DNA of 64,000 bases from Nemertoderma westbladi (GCA_032718475.1 JAUCBJ010000246.1:1-64000), one strand, 5' to 3'. Positions 1 through 10,601 are shown, counted from the stretch's first letter. Made by a program: numbers and translations. The notes: generated from the sequence alone by a model not told the origin.

Positions 1-2016
1 GCAGGAGTTTTGGTTGCATGGACCTGATTTTCTAACGAGGACACAGGAACATTGGCCAGAGCGACTAAAGATAGTGACCAATCCGATGCCTGAAGATGCA
101 GAAGTCAAGGTGGAGAAAGTTTCTAAGTCAAAGTCTAAAGCCAAACTTAAGTCATTGGAGCGGCCTGAAGAGTCATTGGAGCGGCCTGAAGAGTCATTGG
201 AACGGCCCGGAGACCTGTCAGACCAACTGACTTACATGACTACTAGGTCCGGAAGGGTAAGTTATGACATAAAACCACCCTTACAGACTAAACCAGAGTC
301 ACAGTTGGTAAGTGACGGACAGAAAATGACCGACACAATGGAGCCTTTGGTTTCCAAACCTGCGGGTTTGGATTCGAAACTTCCATTAGTTAGCGGACAA
401 CCATCGCTGGCATTAGAGCCATGTAGTATTTATGACAAATTACTAATTTCGTCTGCCTCTTGGCTGACAATTTGTAAAAGAACTGCGTGGTTAAGCCGAT
501 ACATTTCGTACCTTTGTATAAAACATTCGGAACATTTGAGAGAACAATTGAGCACTAATAGTAATCGATTTCAGAAATTGAAACAACCTCTGACAGAGGA
601 TGAGATTGATCAAGCGGAATTAAAGCATTTGAAGCACTATCAAATGTGTGCCTTCCCAAAAGAATTCTATTCATTATCGGCTCAACGACCAGTTCTCTAT
701 AAACCCCTTAGAAAATGGAGTCCATTAATCCATAAGGGTTTGATTTGTCATAGATCGAGAATCCAGACTGTCGACATAAACTCACAGTTTAGGTTCCCAG
801 TGATAATCCCTAGTCACCCAATAGAATTGCAAAGAGCGATTCTATGGGATATATACAAGAGGTTGCATCACGCGGGAAAGTTACACTGTTTGTCGGCAGC
901 GAGACAGCGATTCATTCTATTTCAGCCAAGCAGGGCAGTCGGCACCATGTACGACGCCTGTCTGGTTTGCAAGAGAGTGAACGCCAGAGTATTGGAACAG
1001 GAGATGGCTGAACTCCCGGAAGCGAGAGTGCAGGCATACGACCCACCCTTTACAAACACAGGGGTGGACTGTTTTGGTCCGATTGAGGCAAAGAGTGGAC
1101 GGCTGACCCACAAGCGATGGGGCCTGCTACTGACATGTATGGCTAGTAGAGCCATACACATCGAGCGTGTGGCAGACATGTCGACCAAATCTCTGCTCCT
1201 GGCCTTAAAGAGATTTATGGCCAGGAGAGGACTAGTAAAGGCGTTCTACTCTGACAAGGGTACAAACTTTGTCGGAGGGAATAGCGAGTTGAACGCGGCT
1301 CATAAGCGGCACAGAATAAGGAAATTTCTGCAGCACTTTTGCCGCAAAGAGTAGAGTGGAGATTTAATACTCCAGAAAGTCCTTGGAGAGGAGGAAGTTG
1401 GGAGCGTTTAGTTCGCTCTGTAAAGCAGGCTATTGCCAAAACATTGCCTGTAAACAAACAACTTACCGACGACGAGCTGGTCACAGCTTTCATCGAAATC
1501 GAGCATACCCTAAACTCGAGGCCGATAGCTATGTTACCAGACGGTGTTGCATTAACGCCGAATCATTTGCTAATGCAGAGTCCAGCATTTCTTGTGCCGG
1601 CATCAGAACCCATTAGTGCCGACCTATATAGTCGTAAGAGCTGGAAAATGACACAGTTTATCGCGTACACATTCTGGGAATATTGGCGGGAATACTATCT
1701 TCCCACCATATCCACCAGAACAAAGTGGTACAAAACGGTTCGGAGTCTCCAAAGGGGAGATTACGTACTGATAACCGAAGCCAATTGTCAAGAGAAAGTA
1801 CTGGGAGTCGGGAGTTATCTTGCACATACACCCAGACGTGCAAAACATAGTGCGCACAGTCACTGTGAAAATTAGGTGCAAGTGTCCGCACCCAAAGAAG
1901 TGTAAAACTAATGGTTTACACACCTTGGACCGACCGGTCCAAGATATCGTGTTATTAGAGGAAACACGCATCGAGACGGGAGATTATAATTTGTCTCCTG
2001 CCTCAAAACAGAATTA
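1..2016 (+). pseudogene. pol: BEL/Pao pol, 3' part (integrase), frameshifted; element E1
   Basis: C-terminal part of a BEL/Pao polyprotein that enters from the left edge. The first frame (14-1354) starts in the RNase H-integrase linker (HGPDFLTRTQEHWP, alike to GGPDFLSKEEDEWP in the giant element at 54.6 kb). It then shows an integrase zinc region (LHHAG, CLVC) and catalytic-core blocks GVDCFGP and SDKGTN. A frameshift near 1335-1350 moves the third block, GSWERL, into the frame 1339-1875, together with the DUF5641-like C-terminal domain (TRTKWYK, RGDYVLI). A second frameshift near 1800-1815 moves the end into 1820-2016. The first zinc histidine appears replaced by Ile (compare VHSKLYHAG with DIYKRLHHAG). 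A 21-bp unit is repeated three times in frame at 151-211 (ESLERPE). Integrase normally inserts the cDNA copy into chromosomes; this copy cannot make an intact protein. Identification is secure, age is inferred from the frameshifts. Confidence 0.9.
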
Positions 2017-2710
2017 GTGTTAGACGCAACTCACTTCGTATGCATTCCTCGTATGCAAATACAAGGAAATGCATGGGAGCGGGGTTGTGGTGATTTGCGT
2101 TGAGTTTTGTGTGGTGGGTATCAAAACAAAATTTTATTTTCAAAATTTTTGGAAAATTTAAAATTTTAAAAAATTAGAAGTGAACCCAAGACAATTCCAG
2201 ACGCTGTGTATAGACGCGTTTTAGAATTCGTCTATAGATATACAGTAATTTGAAAGTCGTGAAGCCTGGAAAATAGCATTTAGAAACCATGGTGATGGCT
2301 ATATTACGTAGGAGTGTAAATTGAGTTTAGCAACTTCCACAGATTGGTGCCAACAGTGCAACTAGGGTGCTAAAGGTTAGTAGCACCAGAGGCGTACACG
2401 GACCCCACTCAGTAGTTTGCAGTGAAGTGTGATGTTCGATTATCAAACCTGTGGGTTTGGTATAGTCGAGCATTGAGACTATGGTCCTTTCTAACTACTG
2501 TAGTTTAGTACGAGTAATGGGAGTAGTTTGGGCATCAAAAAGTGAGTTGGTCACGGCCAGTTTATCTCCAAAGTTTTTGCGCTATGCATGGGAATAGGTT
2601 AGAGGATAGTTAGGAAGAGACGGGATCTAGAGAGTCGAACCTGAACTGCTGGAAGGCAGCGGGGGGGTTCGGGAGGTCTGTCTTTCGATGACATCTAACT
2701 GATTTATCCA
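2017..2710 (+). other. untranslated spacer between pol and the extra ORF of E1
   Basis: No long ORF on the plus strand. AT-rich around 2110-2180 (runs of aaattttt), otherwise mixed. It occupies the same place as the 1.6 kb spacer between pol and ORF4 in the giant BEL/Pao element (56562-58178), and ends in a splice-acceptor-like stretch. Probably intron or subgenomic leader sequence, by inference only. Confidence 0.5.
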
Positions 2711-2713
2711 CAG
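2691..2713 (+). promoter_or_regulatory. candidate 3' splice site before the E1 extra ORF
   Basis: The stretch reads catctaactgatttatccacag with a good branch-point-like ctaac and a pyrimidine-rich run ending in CAG at 2713. The first ATG of the downstream ORF is 50 bases further on, at 2764. A similar arrangement precedes ORF4 of the giant element (CAG at 58169, ATG at 58179). Seen directly; its use in splicing is inferred. Confidence 0.4.
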
Positions 2714-2763
2714 TGTAATTGGTTTGCGTAACGGACTATTGGGATATATGTATTTGCGGCACG

Positions 2764-3429
2764 ATGAACCGCTACCTGCCGTCCGAGATCAGTCCGACGG
2801 AATGCATCTGCACCGGAGGACTCGAGGCGAGGATTAAGAGACGCCAAAGGTCTTCAGAACAGTTATACAAGTTGTTCTATAAATGCGGTGAATGCATGAA
2901 TAAACAAGACGTGGCGATTCCCGATCGACTGAACAAGCAACATCCTGAACCGATATTAACGCGATGTCAAGCTCACCAGTTCCTTAGATACAACGAGGGA
3001 GGTTACCCGATGAGCAACCCGATAATCAGTATCGCCTTCAGCGGAAAGCGACCTCCAAGACCCATTACGCCGACCGTTACGACTTTAGATCCGTATACGG
3101 AGATTAAACCCTGTTCGACACCCAGTTTGATAGACACGGCGGCGGCCATTTCGCTATACCGAGCCTATAAAGACCTAGAGGCGCGGCGCGAAGCGGCACG
3201 GGACTCGAGTTCCTGGACCACGTTCACTTCGCTTCACCAGGAGAGGAAGCTCATGCCTGAGTATCCAGACGAGATTCGCGCCGTCCATCCGTCTACTAAC
3301 TATACCCACGATCCGCGGTTTATACGATATTTACTCCAAATTATTTCGGGAAGTTTCGACGCATGCACTATTAAGCCCGAATATGTCCAATCCTTTATAT
3401 ATCATCGTCGCTCTGATATATACGTCTAG
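2764..3429 (+). pseudogene. truncated homolog of the BEL/Pao ORF4 zinc-binding protein
   Basis: The open frame runs 2719-3429; the first ATG is at 2764. The protein has a CxxC ... CxxH block (LFYKCGEC, then TRCQAHQFLRY and a nearby G) that lines up with LWYYCDSC ... RCAKHSFTRYTYG of ORF4 in the giant element (58.8-58.9 kb). Past this both proteins have a proline-rich stretch ending in TLDP, then a region with SLY/ELY and KDL. Identity is low, so the two genes are old relatives and not copies of one family. Position after pol is the same. The left part is shorter (the zinc block is at about residue 45, against about 222 in ORF4). The right part is cut where the IS3EU-like transposon starts, and its last codons and stop lie at that border. 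No membrane segment or signal peptide is visible. Function unknown; a nucleic-acid-binding or Gag-like accessory role is a guess. Confidence 0.55.
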
Positions 3430-3896
3430 AATTATTACACGTAATAAATGATTTTTTACGCGTAATAAATGATTTTTTTACACGTAATAAATGATTTCTT
3501 TACGCGTAATATAATGATTTTTTTACGCGTAATAAATGTTTTTATTACACGTAACAAAATCAATTATTACGTGTAAAAAAAAACATTAATTACGCGTAAA
3601 AAAATCATTTATTACGTGTAAAAAAAAACATTTATTACGCGTAAAAAAATCATTTATTACGTGTAAAAAAAAACATTATTACGCGTAATTAATGATTTTT
3701 TTACGCGTAATAAATGTTTTTTTTTACACGTAATTAAATGATTTTTTTACGTGTAATAAATGATTTTTTTACGCGTAATAAATGATTTTTTTACGCGTAA
3801 TAAATGATTTTTTTACGCGTAATAAATGATTTTTTACGTGTAATAAATGATTTTTTTACGCGTAATAAATGATTTTTTTACGCGTAATAAATTATT
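3430..3896. repeat. 22-bp palindromic minisatellite, left inverted end
   Basis: About 20 copies of TTACGCGTAATAAATGATTTTT and close variants (cacgta, cgtgta). The core TTACGCGTAA is itself a palindrome. The AT spacer gives a direction, and the direction flips twice: forward to about 3550, reverse to about 3690, then forward again. The same repeat forms the right end of the transposon at 7680-7960. Confidence 0.9.
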
Positions 3897-3900
3897 TTTA

Positions 3901-3939
3901 ACTTAGTATTCTATTGGTTATATCTCCATTATTCTAGAA
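3901..3939 (+). repeat. inner terminal inverted repeat, left
   Basis: A 39-bp unique segment starting acttagtattctattggtta, whose inverse lies at 7639-7677 with four mismatches. Together with the flanking minisatellite it forms a long inverted end of the transposon. Confidence 0.8.
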
Positions 3940-4045
3940 AGTAATTATTTCCCATGGGAGATTTAAAATTGAAACAGTTATCATGTTTGAAAAACTGTCC
4001 CCGAATTTAGATTAACTGCATCAGCCGACCAAGAAAAGTCTGAAT

Positions 4046-5351
4046 ATGGCTGATATTTTTCTTACCGAAATCGAGACTATTATACAAAAAAGCGAGGAAT
4101 TTATTTTGAACAGGTTGCAGAATACAAATATTCCTAGTCCGACCACTTCGAGACCACTTGATTCCGATTATAAGGAAATGTTATTAATGCGACTGGAGAT
4201 CCTCTCTGGGTGCTTATCATTAATCAATGATATAAACTATGTAAGTAATGAGGCTGGAACGCAGTGTCTTGATTATCTACAACAACTTCGCTGCTCAGTT
4301 TCCGCAACTACAGTTGAGGTCACTCCATGCTGTACTTTGCTGGCAAGTGTTCCAGCTCTAACCGCTTCAGTCCGCCATTTTAGATCTGAAAACACGTCAT
4401 CTGGGCCTGGACGACCCCTGTTTAACATTGAAAAATCAACTCTCGTGTTTTTACGAAATTCCGGGTTCACTTGGAAACAGATAGCTAAACTGCTTGGAGT
4501 AAGCAAGTCTACTGAAATGATTCGGGTTAGACAATTTGAGTTGCAAGGTCCAATGACAGACATTTCTGATGATAATCTTAATCAATTAATAGCGCAGTTA
4601 CACTCGCAATACCCGTCTGCTGGTTGCCGAATGATTAACTCATTCTTACGTTCCAGAAACGTCATTGTTAGCTTAACTCGTGTACTTAACTAATTTGTTA
4701 TGGCACTTAGATGGGCACCACAGCCTTATTCGATGGAATTTCGTAGTACATGGATGCATTGACGGTTTCTCACGATTTATCACCTATTTAGCTCTCTCTA
4801 CAAACAATAAAGCTACAACCATACTGAACTTGTTTGTAACTGCGGTATCTCAATTTGGATTACCTTCTCGGGTGAGAGGAGATAAGGGGGGAGAAAATCG
4901 TGATGTAGCAGAACTAATGATTGGAGAACGTGGTATCGGAAGAGGAAGTTACTTAGCGGGCAAAAGCACCCACAACCAGCGGATCGAGAGATTGTGGAGA
5001 GACGTTTTCAGGACCGTCTTGGTTCTGTACTATCACATATTTTACTGGCTTGAGGACAATGGACTTATTGATCCTTTAAAACCCCTAGACCTATTTGCGT
5101 TACATGTTACATATTTAAATCAAATCAATTTAGCACTTCAGGAGTTTGCTGATGCATGGAATAGACACGGTCTCAGAACGGAAAGGTACTGGTTGCCACA
5201 AAAAACGTTTGTTAATAGTATTCTATCATTAACTGGTGCACAAATTGATGAAGATATTGTAAATATTGACAGCTATGGTATCGATTGGGAAGGGCCCTAT
5301 GCCGAGGATAATGAGAGTGTCGTCGAGGTCAATGACTTAGCTTGTCATTAA
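4046..5351 (+). pseudogene. IS3EU-like transposase (HTH_21 plus integrase core), internally deleted
   Basis: The first frame (4046-4693) has an N-terminal part with GRPLFNIEKS, an HTH-like stretch (GFTWKQIAKLLGVSKST) and then an HTH_21-like segment (SQYPSAGCRMINSFLRSRN) as in IS3-family transposases. It stops at 4691-4693. The second frame (4680-5351) begins directly in the catalytic core: [14 protein letters not shown] (first Asp), [20 protein letters not shown] (second Asp), [12 protein letters not shown] (Glu). The usual linker between HTH_21 and the first Asp is missing, so a deletion with a frame change joined the two at about 4680-4695. The core itself is uninterrupted. It would cut and join the transposon ends; this copy is probably inactive. 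The downstream companion gene is on the opposite strand. Confidence 0.75.
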
Positions 5352-5816
5352 GTGCAGTTCACGAGCAAGAATTATTGAACAAAGTAACTGAATATTGGCA
5401 AAGTGCGAACAATGATTACGGTATTAAATGTTTTCTGTATTGTAAAGACGTTGTGACCAGTCACACGTCTTAGTACTTGGTCAAACGTACAGTAGTTATT
5501 TACTCTTAACTACTGTATTTACTAATTTGTCTGTTATGTCGGTTGTTTCTATAAAATGTAGTTGATATCGCTGATAATACTAATTGTTTATTTAAAATTA
5601 ATGAAATATTTGGTTTTCAAATGAAATACATTTTCAAAAGTACTTAGGGGGGAGTGGGGTACTGGGTTCCATATCTTGTGTTGAAATTTCAAATGTTTGT
5701 TTTTCAATTTTGTTTTTCATTTATTTTATTAAGAATTTATTTATTAGTACACTTTATCTCTTCTCTACCTTTCACAGCAGTATGCATTTAATATGTTGAC
5801 ATCGAACTCAGTACCA
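5352..5816. other. intergenic part of the IS3EU-like element
   Basis: AT-rich sequence between the two convergent genes. No ORF of note. It ends at a run of 20 C. Confidence 0.5.
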
Positions 5817-5836
5817 CCCCCCCCCCCCCCCCCCCC
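5817..5836. repeat. run of exactly 20 C
   Basis: Homopolymer of 20 C followed by ctccac. Runs of exactly 20 of the same base pair also occur at 15308, 19454 and 26498, which suggests a technical cap on run length. Confidence 0.9.
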
Positions 5837-5867
5837 ACTCCACACCTTAAATGAGAATGAACTAGAA

Positions 5868-5960
5868 CAAGCATTAGTTTATGGTTTACACAAATTAGTT
5901 TATGGTTTACACAAATTAGTTTAAGGTTTACACAAATTAGTTTATGGTTTACACAAATGT
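5868..5960. repeat. 21-bp minisatellite, about four copies
   Basis: The unit acaaattagtttatggttta is repeated with one variant (ttaaggtt). It lies just past the 3' end of the minus-strand HECT-like gene. Confidence 0.9.
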
Positions 5961-7210
5961 TAACACCGGCCGAATGCAAGACCTGATTCATAGTAAGACT
6001 GAACCAACTGCGCCGTCATCTCAGCTTCTGAATTGATGTGCACTGGGAGGGTTAGTTGAAATGCACAGGTAGAGTATGTAAGGCGACATTTACAGTTTCC
6101 AAGACATTCCTTAAATACAACACTTAGTTTCACTTTTATAGTTGGGCGATGGGAACCAAGCAACCAAACTAACATATCTCTTTTATGAAGAATAAAACCT
6201 TCATGCTCGATCTGTCCTGCATCCAATAATAAAAATACGTTTCCTGCCCAGAATATGATATCATCCTGATGGTCAAATCCGTTTGATCCTCGCTCTAGAC
6301 GATTTAGAAATACTGCATTGTCCCAGATATAAGCTAGTTTGACTTCGGGTGTACAAGATAAGACCTTATAAAGAAGACTCCTGTCGAAGTAGGTTGGAAG
6401 TAATTCAATAAGGGCACATTTCAGTGAGATTAAGAACTGTACTACTAGAATTTAGAGCTGCTCTATCCCTTAAGACAACATTCAAAGGTACAGGAGCAGC
6501 ATCAGACTCAAAGACACATTCTGGATCACCGTCCGAATCTTGGTGATTTGAATCATCTGTTCGATTTTCCATTGTAGGAATTTGTACATAAATGTTTCTG
6601 GAACCTGGGTAAAGGCTACTTAAAACTTTCCCATCAAATTTAAAATCATTTTCTACGGATATCGGTTGAACAATCTTGCTAACGACCTTAACAAATTTGA
6701 AATTTGCATTACATGCTGGATACGCCTCTAAACAAGCGACGACCTTTGATTTGATGACTGCATCACTGTCGTGTTTTTCGAAAGACAGCACAGAATGTTT
6801 TATTGTGGAGTCTTTTCTTAGAGTCCGTAGTTCTCCAGGATTGAACTCTCGAATTATGATCAATGGCTTACTGTAGCTTATAATTTGAGGTCGACCCCTC
6901 GGCGATCTAAGACTCCTAATGACATTCCGATTCTGACTACGAACTGTAGGAATACTAGTACCCGCTATGCCAATAGATCGGCCACTCATACCTGACAAGG
7001 TTTGAAAGGGTCTATTTGCCGCTGGAGAATAAGGAGCAAATGCATTCTGAAGCTCACGCAACAACCCTCGCCTATTGATTGATGGTTCCGCTTCCACTGT
7101 CACAGAATCTCTCAGGTTGGTGTTGATGTTGGTGGTTGTTTGTCCACAAGAAGAACAATATCTATCCTGCGGCTTAAGGACAAAACCACATTCACAAATG
7201 AAGGTTTGGG
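5960..7210 (-). pseudogene. IS3EU companion protein: zinc ribbon, G2E3-like region, HECT C-lobe
   Basis: Reading leftwards: a zinc-ribbon-like start (ICECGFVLKPQ, CSSCGQ) at about 7200-7130. Next is the 232-codon frame 7103-6405, with a middle region typical of these transposon companions (ANFKFVKVVS, GKVLSSLYPGSRNIYVQIP). After a frameshift near 6405-6420 the frame continues to 5960. That last part has CTPEVKLAYIWDN, IIFWAGN and a HECT C-lobe ending: LTYSTCAFQLTLP, with the catalytic-type Cys at about 6065-6067, then YYESGLAFGR. HECT proteins transfer ubiquitin through this Cys. In animal IS3EU-type elements such a gene accompanies the transposase; its role in transposition is unknown to me. 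The N-terminal start is not visible as an ATG in frame, and upstream exons may be missing. Broken by the frameshift. Confidence 0.6.
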
Positions 7211-7638
7211 TTGATTCACCTCATTCTCTTTCCATTTCATCATTTCTGTAGATTATGAGTAGGCCTACCAGGTTATTGCAGTTTGCAGTAGTATTTCTAT
7301 TATTATTAATTCCAGTATAGTTTATTTTGAGTCTAACTACCGGTTTCTGTTACTTTCAGTAGGCCTCCTACATTAAGTTCAGTAATCCTATTAGGGTACA
7401 GTTTTATTAAGGTTGATCTGAACTAACCAAGCAATACCAACTACCAGTACGACAGACAAAAATAGGACGTTCATTCGTTCACTCACGGGGATCAGTTCTT
7501 ATAACAACCAGACCACATCGGTACTCTACCTAGCCAGCACTGCAGTGTTGCAGTTGTCTTAAGTGTCGTTATTATATGCATTTTGGGGTTTAAACAAAAT
7601 AAACATTTATATTTAAATGTCCCTCGAGAAGAATTATA
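7211..7638. other. 5' flank of the companion gene
   Basis: No ORF that I can support. It contains TAGGCCTAC-type words common in this genome. It leads into the right inverted end of the transposon. Confidence 0.4.
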
Positions 7639-7677
7639 TTCTAGAATAATGGCAAAATAACCAATAGAATACCAAGT
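7639..7677 (-). repeat. inner terminal inverted repeat, right
   Basis: Inverse of 3901-3939 with four mismatches in 39 bp. It includes ttctagaataatgg and ccaatagaatacc. Confidence 0.8.
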
Positions 7678-7679
7678 AA

Positions 7680-7960
7680 AAAATATTTTATTACGCGTAA
7701 AAAAATCATTTATTACGCGTAAAAAAATCATTTATTACACATAAAAAAATATTTTATTATGCGTAAAAAAAATCATTTATTATGCGTAAAAAAATCATTT
7801 ATTACGCGTAAAAAAATCCTTTATTACACATAAAAAAATATTTTATTACGCGTAAAAAAACAATTTATTACGCATAAAAAAATCGTTTATTTAGACGTAA
7901 AAAAATATTTTTTTACACGTAAAAAATCATTTATTATGTGTAAAAAATTGCTTTTTTGAG
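7680..7960. repeat. 22-bp palindromic minisatellite, right inverted end
   Basis: About 12 copies of ttattacgcgtaaaaaaatca and variants (acacata, atgcgta). This is the reverse orientation of the main left array, so the two arrays form the outer part of the transposon's inverted ends. Confidence 0.9.
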
Positions 7961-8121
7961 GTGAAAATATTAACGAATAAAAACACCAAATGTATGCCAT
8001 AGACCTGAAATTGATTTGTAATTCACAGTATACTCATCCGGAACGGCTGGGTAAGTGAAACCAATTTCCCCATGAAATGTGATATGTTTTCGCAGAAATC
8101 GCAAGGTGAAGTCCTGAGAAT

Positions 8122-8664
8122 CTACTTTATCCTCTGCAGATACAATATTGCCAACACAATAGAATTTTCGGCCCTCCTCCGGCTGAAATTCGACCAAAGC
8201 AAATCTTCCTGGAACATTTTCCGGAACATCTCAGGACTCCAAATAACAGTTTCATCAAATTCGACCACAGTTTCATTACATTCATTATCATCAATATAGT
8301 TAACATCCACCTCACCATTAACTAAAATTGATTTGATGGCGATCGGTTTCTCATTATTACCACCAACAACAGAGCTGTTATAGTGGCTAAACTGATAAAA
8401 CTTAATCTCACTTGGTGCGAAAACAACCTGATGTACTTTCAATGTATTCTTAATTGGGCGACAAGACGAGAAATCGACCTTCTCCTGAAACTCCTGGACG
8501 GCTTCCTGATCAATATACTCTATTTCGATGTTCAGGCTCTCTAAGTTAGATGCAAAATTTGCAAAATTTTTGGCACTATCAATTACAACTAAATCACTGA
8601 CCACTCGACGGTAAAGGGCAATTCCACCATTGATGTAACACTTATGTCGAAAATAAAAAGTCAT
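8122..8664 (-). pseudogene. C-terminal part of the SDG-family transposase-like protein
   Basis: A 180-codon frame with IALYRRVVSDLVVIDSAKNF, EYIDQEAVQEFQEKV and RPIKNTLKVHQVVF. These match the order of features that follows GGxVKR in this family. The start (MTFYF) directly follows ttatgctgattag on the minus strand, which resembles a splice acceptor. So this may be the last exon of the gene whose core is at 11147-10602. Confidence 0.5.
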
Positions 8665-8996
8665 CTAATCAGCATAATTTTGGTATCAAAATGACAAGAA
8701 AGAATTAAATTTTTAATAAAAGTGACGGATTCTTAATTTTTCTGAGGGTAACAACTGGTTTTTCATTATTGAATATGAGAAATTTTTTTTACGTATTTAC
8801 AAATTTGCAGAAATTATTACATGTCATTTTTGACATAATCTTACTACCATTGAAATTGTCTGATTAAGACAGGTAAGTACACCAACCGAAAATTCAACAT
8901 TTATTAGAAGCTTATTGATGATAAAAATTTGAATATTGACAGAATAGCATTGTGTATTCAATGTTTCAAAAATTTTAGATTTGGCCTACAGAATTA

Positions 8997-10590
8997 TGTG
9001 AGTCCATAACGAAAAGTACTTAAAGTTTTAATTTGGAGTACACCCCGCATGTGTATTGCACTGACAATCATTTTCCTTTGGGTTTACAACCAATCAAAAC
9101 CATCCATTAGGTCTCTATGGTCTGTATTGCAGCTGAACTGTTTAAGAATAGCGTTACGGACTCACAAATTTTCCGTTACGGACTTACCAGGCGGTAGGTT
9201 AGGTAAGAATCATTCTGCTTTGTATACATTATTCACTATGTAAACTGAAAGTATTCAGCTCCTTTTAGTCTGACAATTGTCCATCGACAGTACATTCGAA
9301 CGTATTCATTCATACATCATCCTAATGTACGACATTCTTCATTGCACCCGTTTAATCCTGTCTCTTACGTCTAATACTCACATTTCTGGGCCGAAAGGGC
9401 CAAACGGCATATATCACGGATGACAGAAGTTACTGACCAAGATGGTATAGTATGATACACTCGAAGTTCGCCAAGATTTCATGAAACGAGTGAGCGAATG
9501 ATGGATTGAGATACAAAACATATCGTCCGTTAGGCCAGGGATTACGTACAAAGTCTCAATAATTATTTCCAGTGCGGTCCCCTCCTATATTCCCCAGAGG
9601 AAACTCCAGTACTCATTTAGCTACCATTTACAGAAGGAAGAGATGCGCCCTGGCTATTAAGTCCCTTTATGGTCTTTAAAGTATTCGTGCCGAAACGAAA
9701 ACTACCCTAGCCCTCATGATGGGATCGAACCCACGACCCAAGGAGAAATGTGATTTAAATGTTACCGATTTAACCAACTACGCCAAGGTGGAATAAATTA
9801 AGTACTGTGATAGTAGTGATCGTAAAACATAAATACAACGAAATACTGTTCAAAATTTATTTTCCAGTATAAAAAATTTTCCGTGAACGTGGTATTTATG
9901 TTGTTAAAGAATTCGAAATTGGTCATTTTAACAAATTATGGTCATATGAACTTATAGGATATTAAATATACACTACTATACACACACCAAATATGCCTAC
10001 TCAATCTCATAGATATGATGTACCTTTATAACTTCATGAACACTACTAAAGATATATCTAAACTTAAGGTACATTGTGAAAGCGAAAGGTATATAAGCAA
10101 TAAATATATTTATTGAATAAATACCATAAACATTCATTGCTCGTTGCTCTTTTTTCTAAAATATATAACGAGTGCATAACGATTTCAAGTGTGAGTCCGT
10201 AACATTTTTTTCTGTGAGTCCGTAACGAACAATTTCTCTATAAATGAGGTTTACCACCATATTTCTGCTATTAACTTACAAATTTACAAAATTTGATGTA
10301 TTTACCTCGCATTGTGAAAGTTATTACATATGGCGTTAAACATTTCAAGAGAATTTGTCAAAATACAATTGGGTAATTTTTCTTTGTCCATTTGCATGTG
10401 AGTCCGTAACGGGCACTATATTTACAATATCCTATGAATCAAATGAGATACAACTCTTTTTTATAAGTCAAAGTAAAGATGTACCATTAATCCATCAGCC
10501 ACCATAGGTGAATGTTATTTATATTGTAAAGTTATTAATTAAATATGCCAATTAAATTCGAAAATTGCGTATTAATGTGAGTCCGTAATG
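8997..10590. repeat. dispersed 14-bp motif GTGAGTCCGTAACG, seven copies
   Basis: Copies: 8997-9010 (one change), 9152-9165 inverse, 9173-9186 inverse with changes at the end, 10191-10203, 10214-10227, 10398-10411, 10577-10590 (one change). Orientation is mixed and spacing irregular. Chance repetition of a 14-mer in 1.6 kb is not expected. Confidence 0.8.
9690..9793 (-). repeat. tRNA-derived SINE (copy 1)
   Basis: On the minus strand a tRNA-like head starts ttccaccttggcgtagttgg, has an A box (TGGCGTAGTTGG, 9774-9785) and a B box (GGTTCGATCCC, 9721-9731). It is followed by a tail with agggtagttttcgttt that is shared with the copy at 17.9 kb. Not a tRNA gene: the stems do not pair well and the tail is conserved. 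Confidence 0.75.
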
Positions 10591-10601
10591 ATGGAATTGC
10601 C

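Larger units (their letters stand above)
3430..7960 (+). mobile_element. IS3EU-like DNA transposon with minisatellite-bearing inverted ends
   Basis: A 4.5 kb unit bounded by long inverted arrays of a 22-23 bp palindromic repeat (left 3430-3896, right 7680-7960). Immediately inside each lies a matching 39-bp inverted segment (3901-3939 and 7639-7677, four mismatches). Inside are two convergent genes: a transposase with an HTH_21-like part and a retroviral-integrase-type core on the plus strand, and a zinc-ribbon plus HECT-like protein on the minus strand. This gene pair is known from IS3EU-type elements in animals (established knowledge, recalled, not searched). Both genes are broken. Exact outer ends and a target duplication could not be fixed, because the outer ends are repeats. 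It truncates the E1 retroelement ORF at its left. Confidence 0.65.
8665..10601. other. 1.9 kb segment splitting the transposase-like gene
   Basis: No coding capacity. It holds a SINE (9690-9793, minus) and at least seven copies of GTGAGTCCGTAACG or its inverse at 8997-10590, one within 12 bases of the end of the core frame. On the minus strand the right border reads TTTAGGGCAATTCC. It could be an inserted DNA transposon with sub-terminal repeats, or an intron of the element. Confidence 0.5.

Noticed and set aside
3430-3896. CRISPR-like array of 22-bp repeats
   Set aside because: Repeats follow each other without unique spacers, flip direction, and are part of inverted transposon ends in an animal genome.
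5788-5991. Minus-strand frame with LICVNHK repeats
   Set aside because: Translation of the 21-bp minisatellite and the C run.
9712-9793. tRNA gene on the minus strand
   Set aside because: A and B boxes are present but stems do not pair properly, and the flanking tail is shared with another copy, so it is a SINE.
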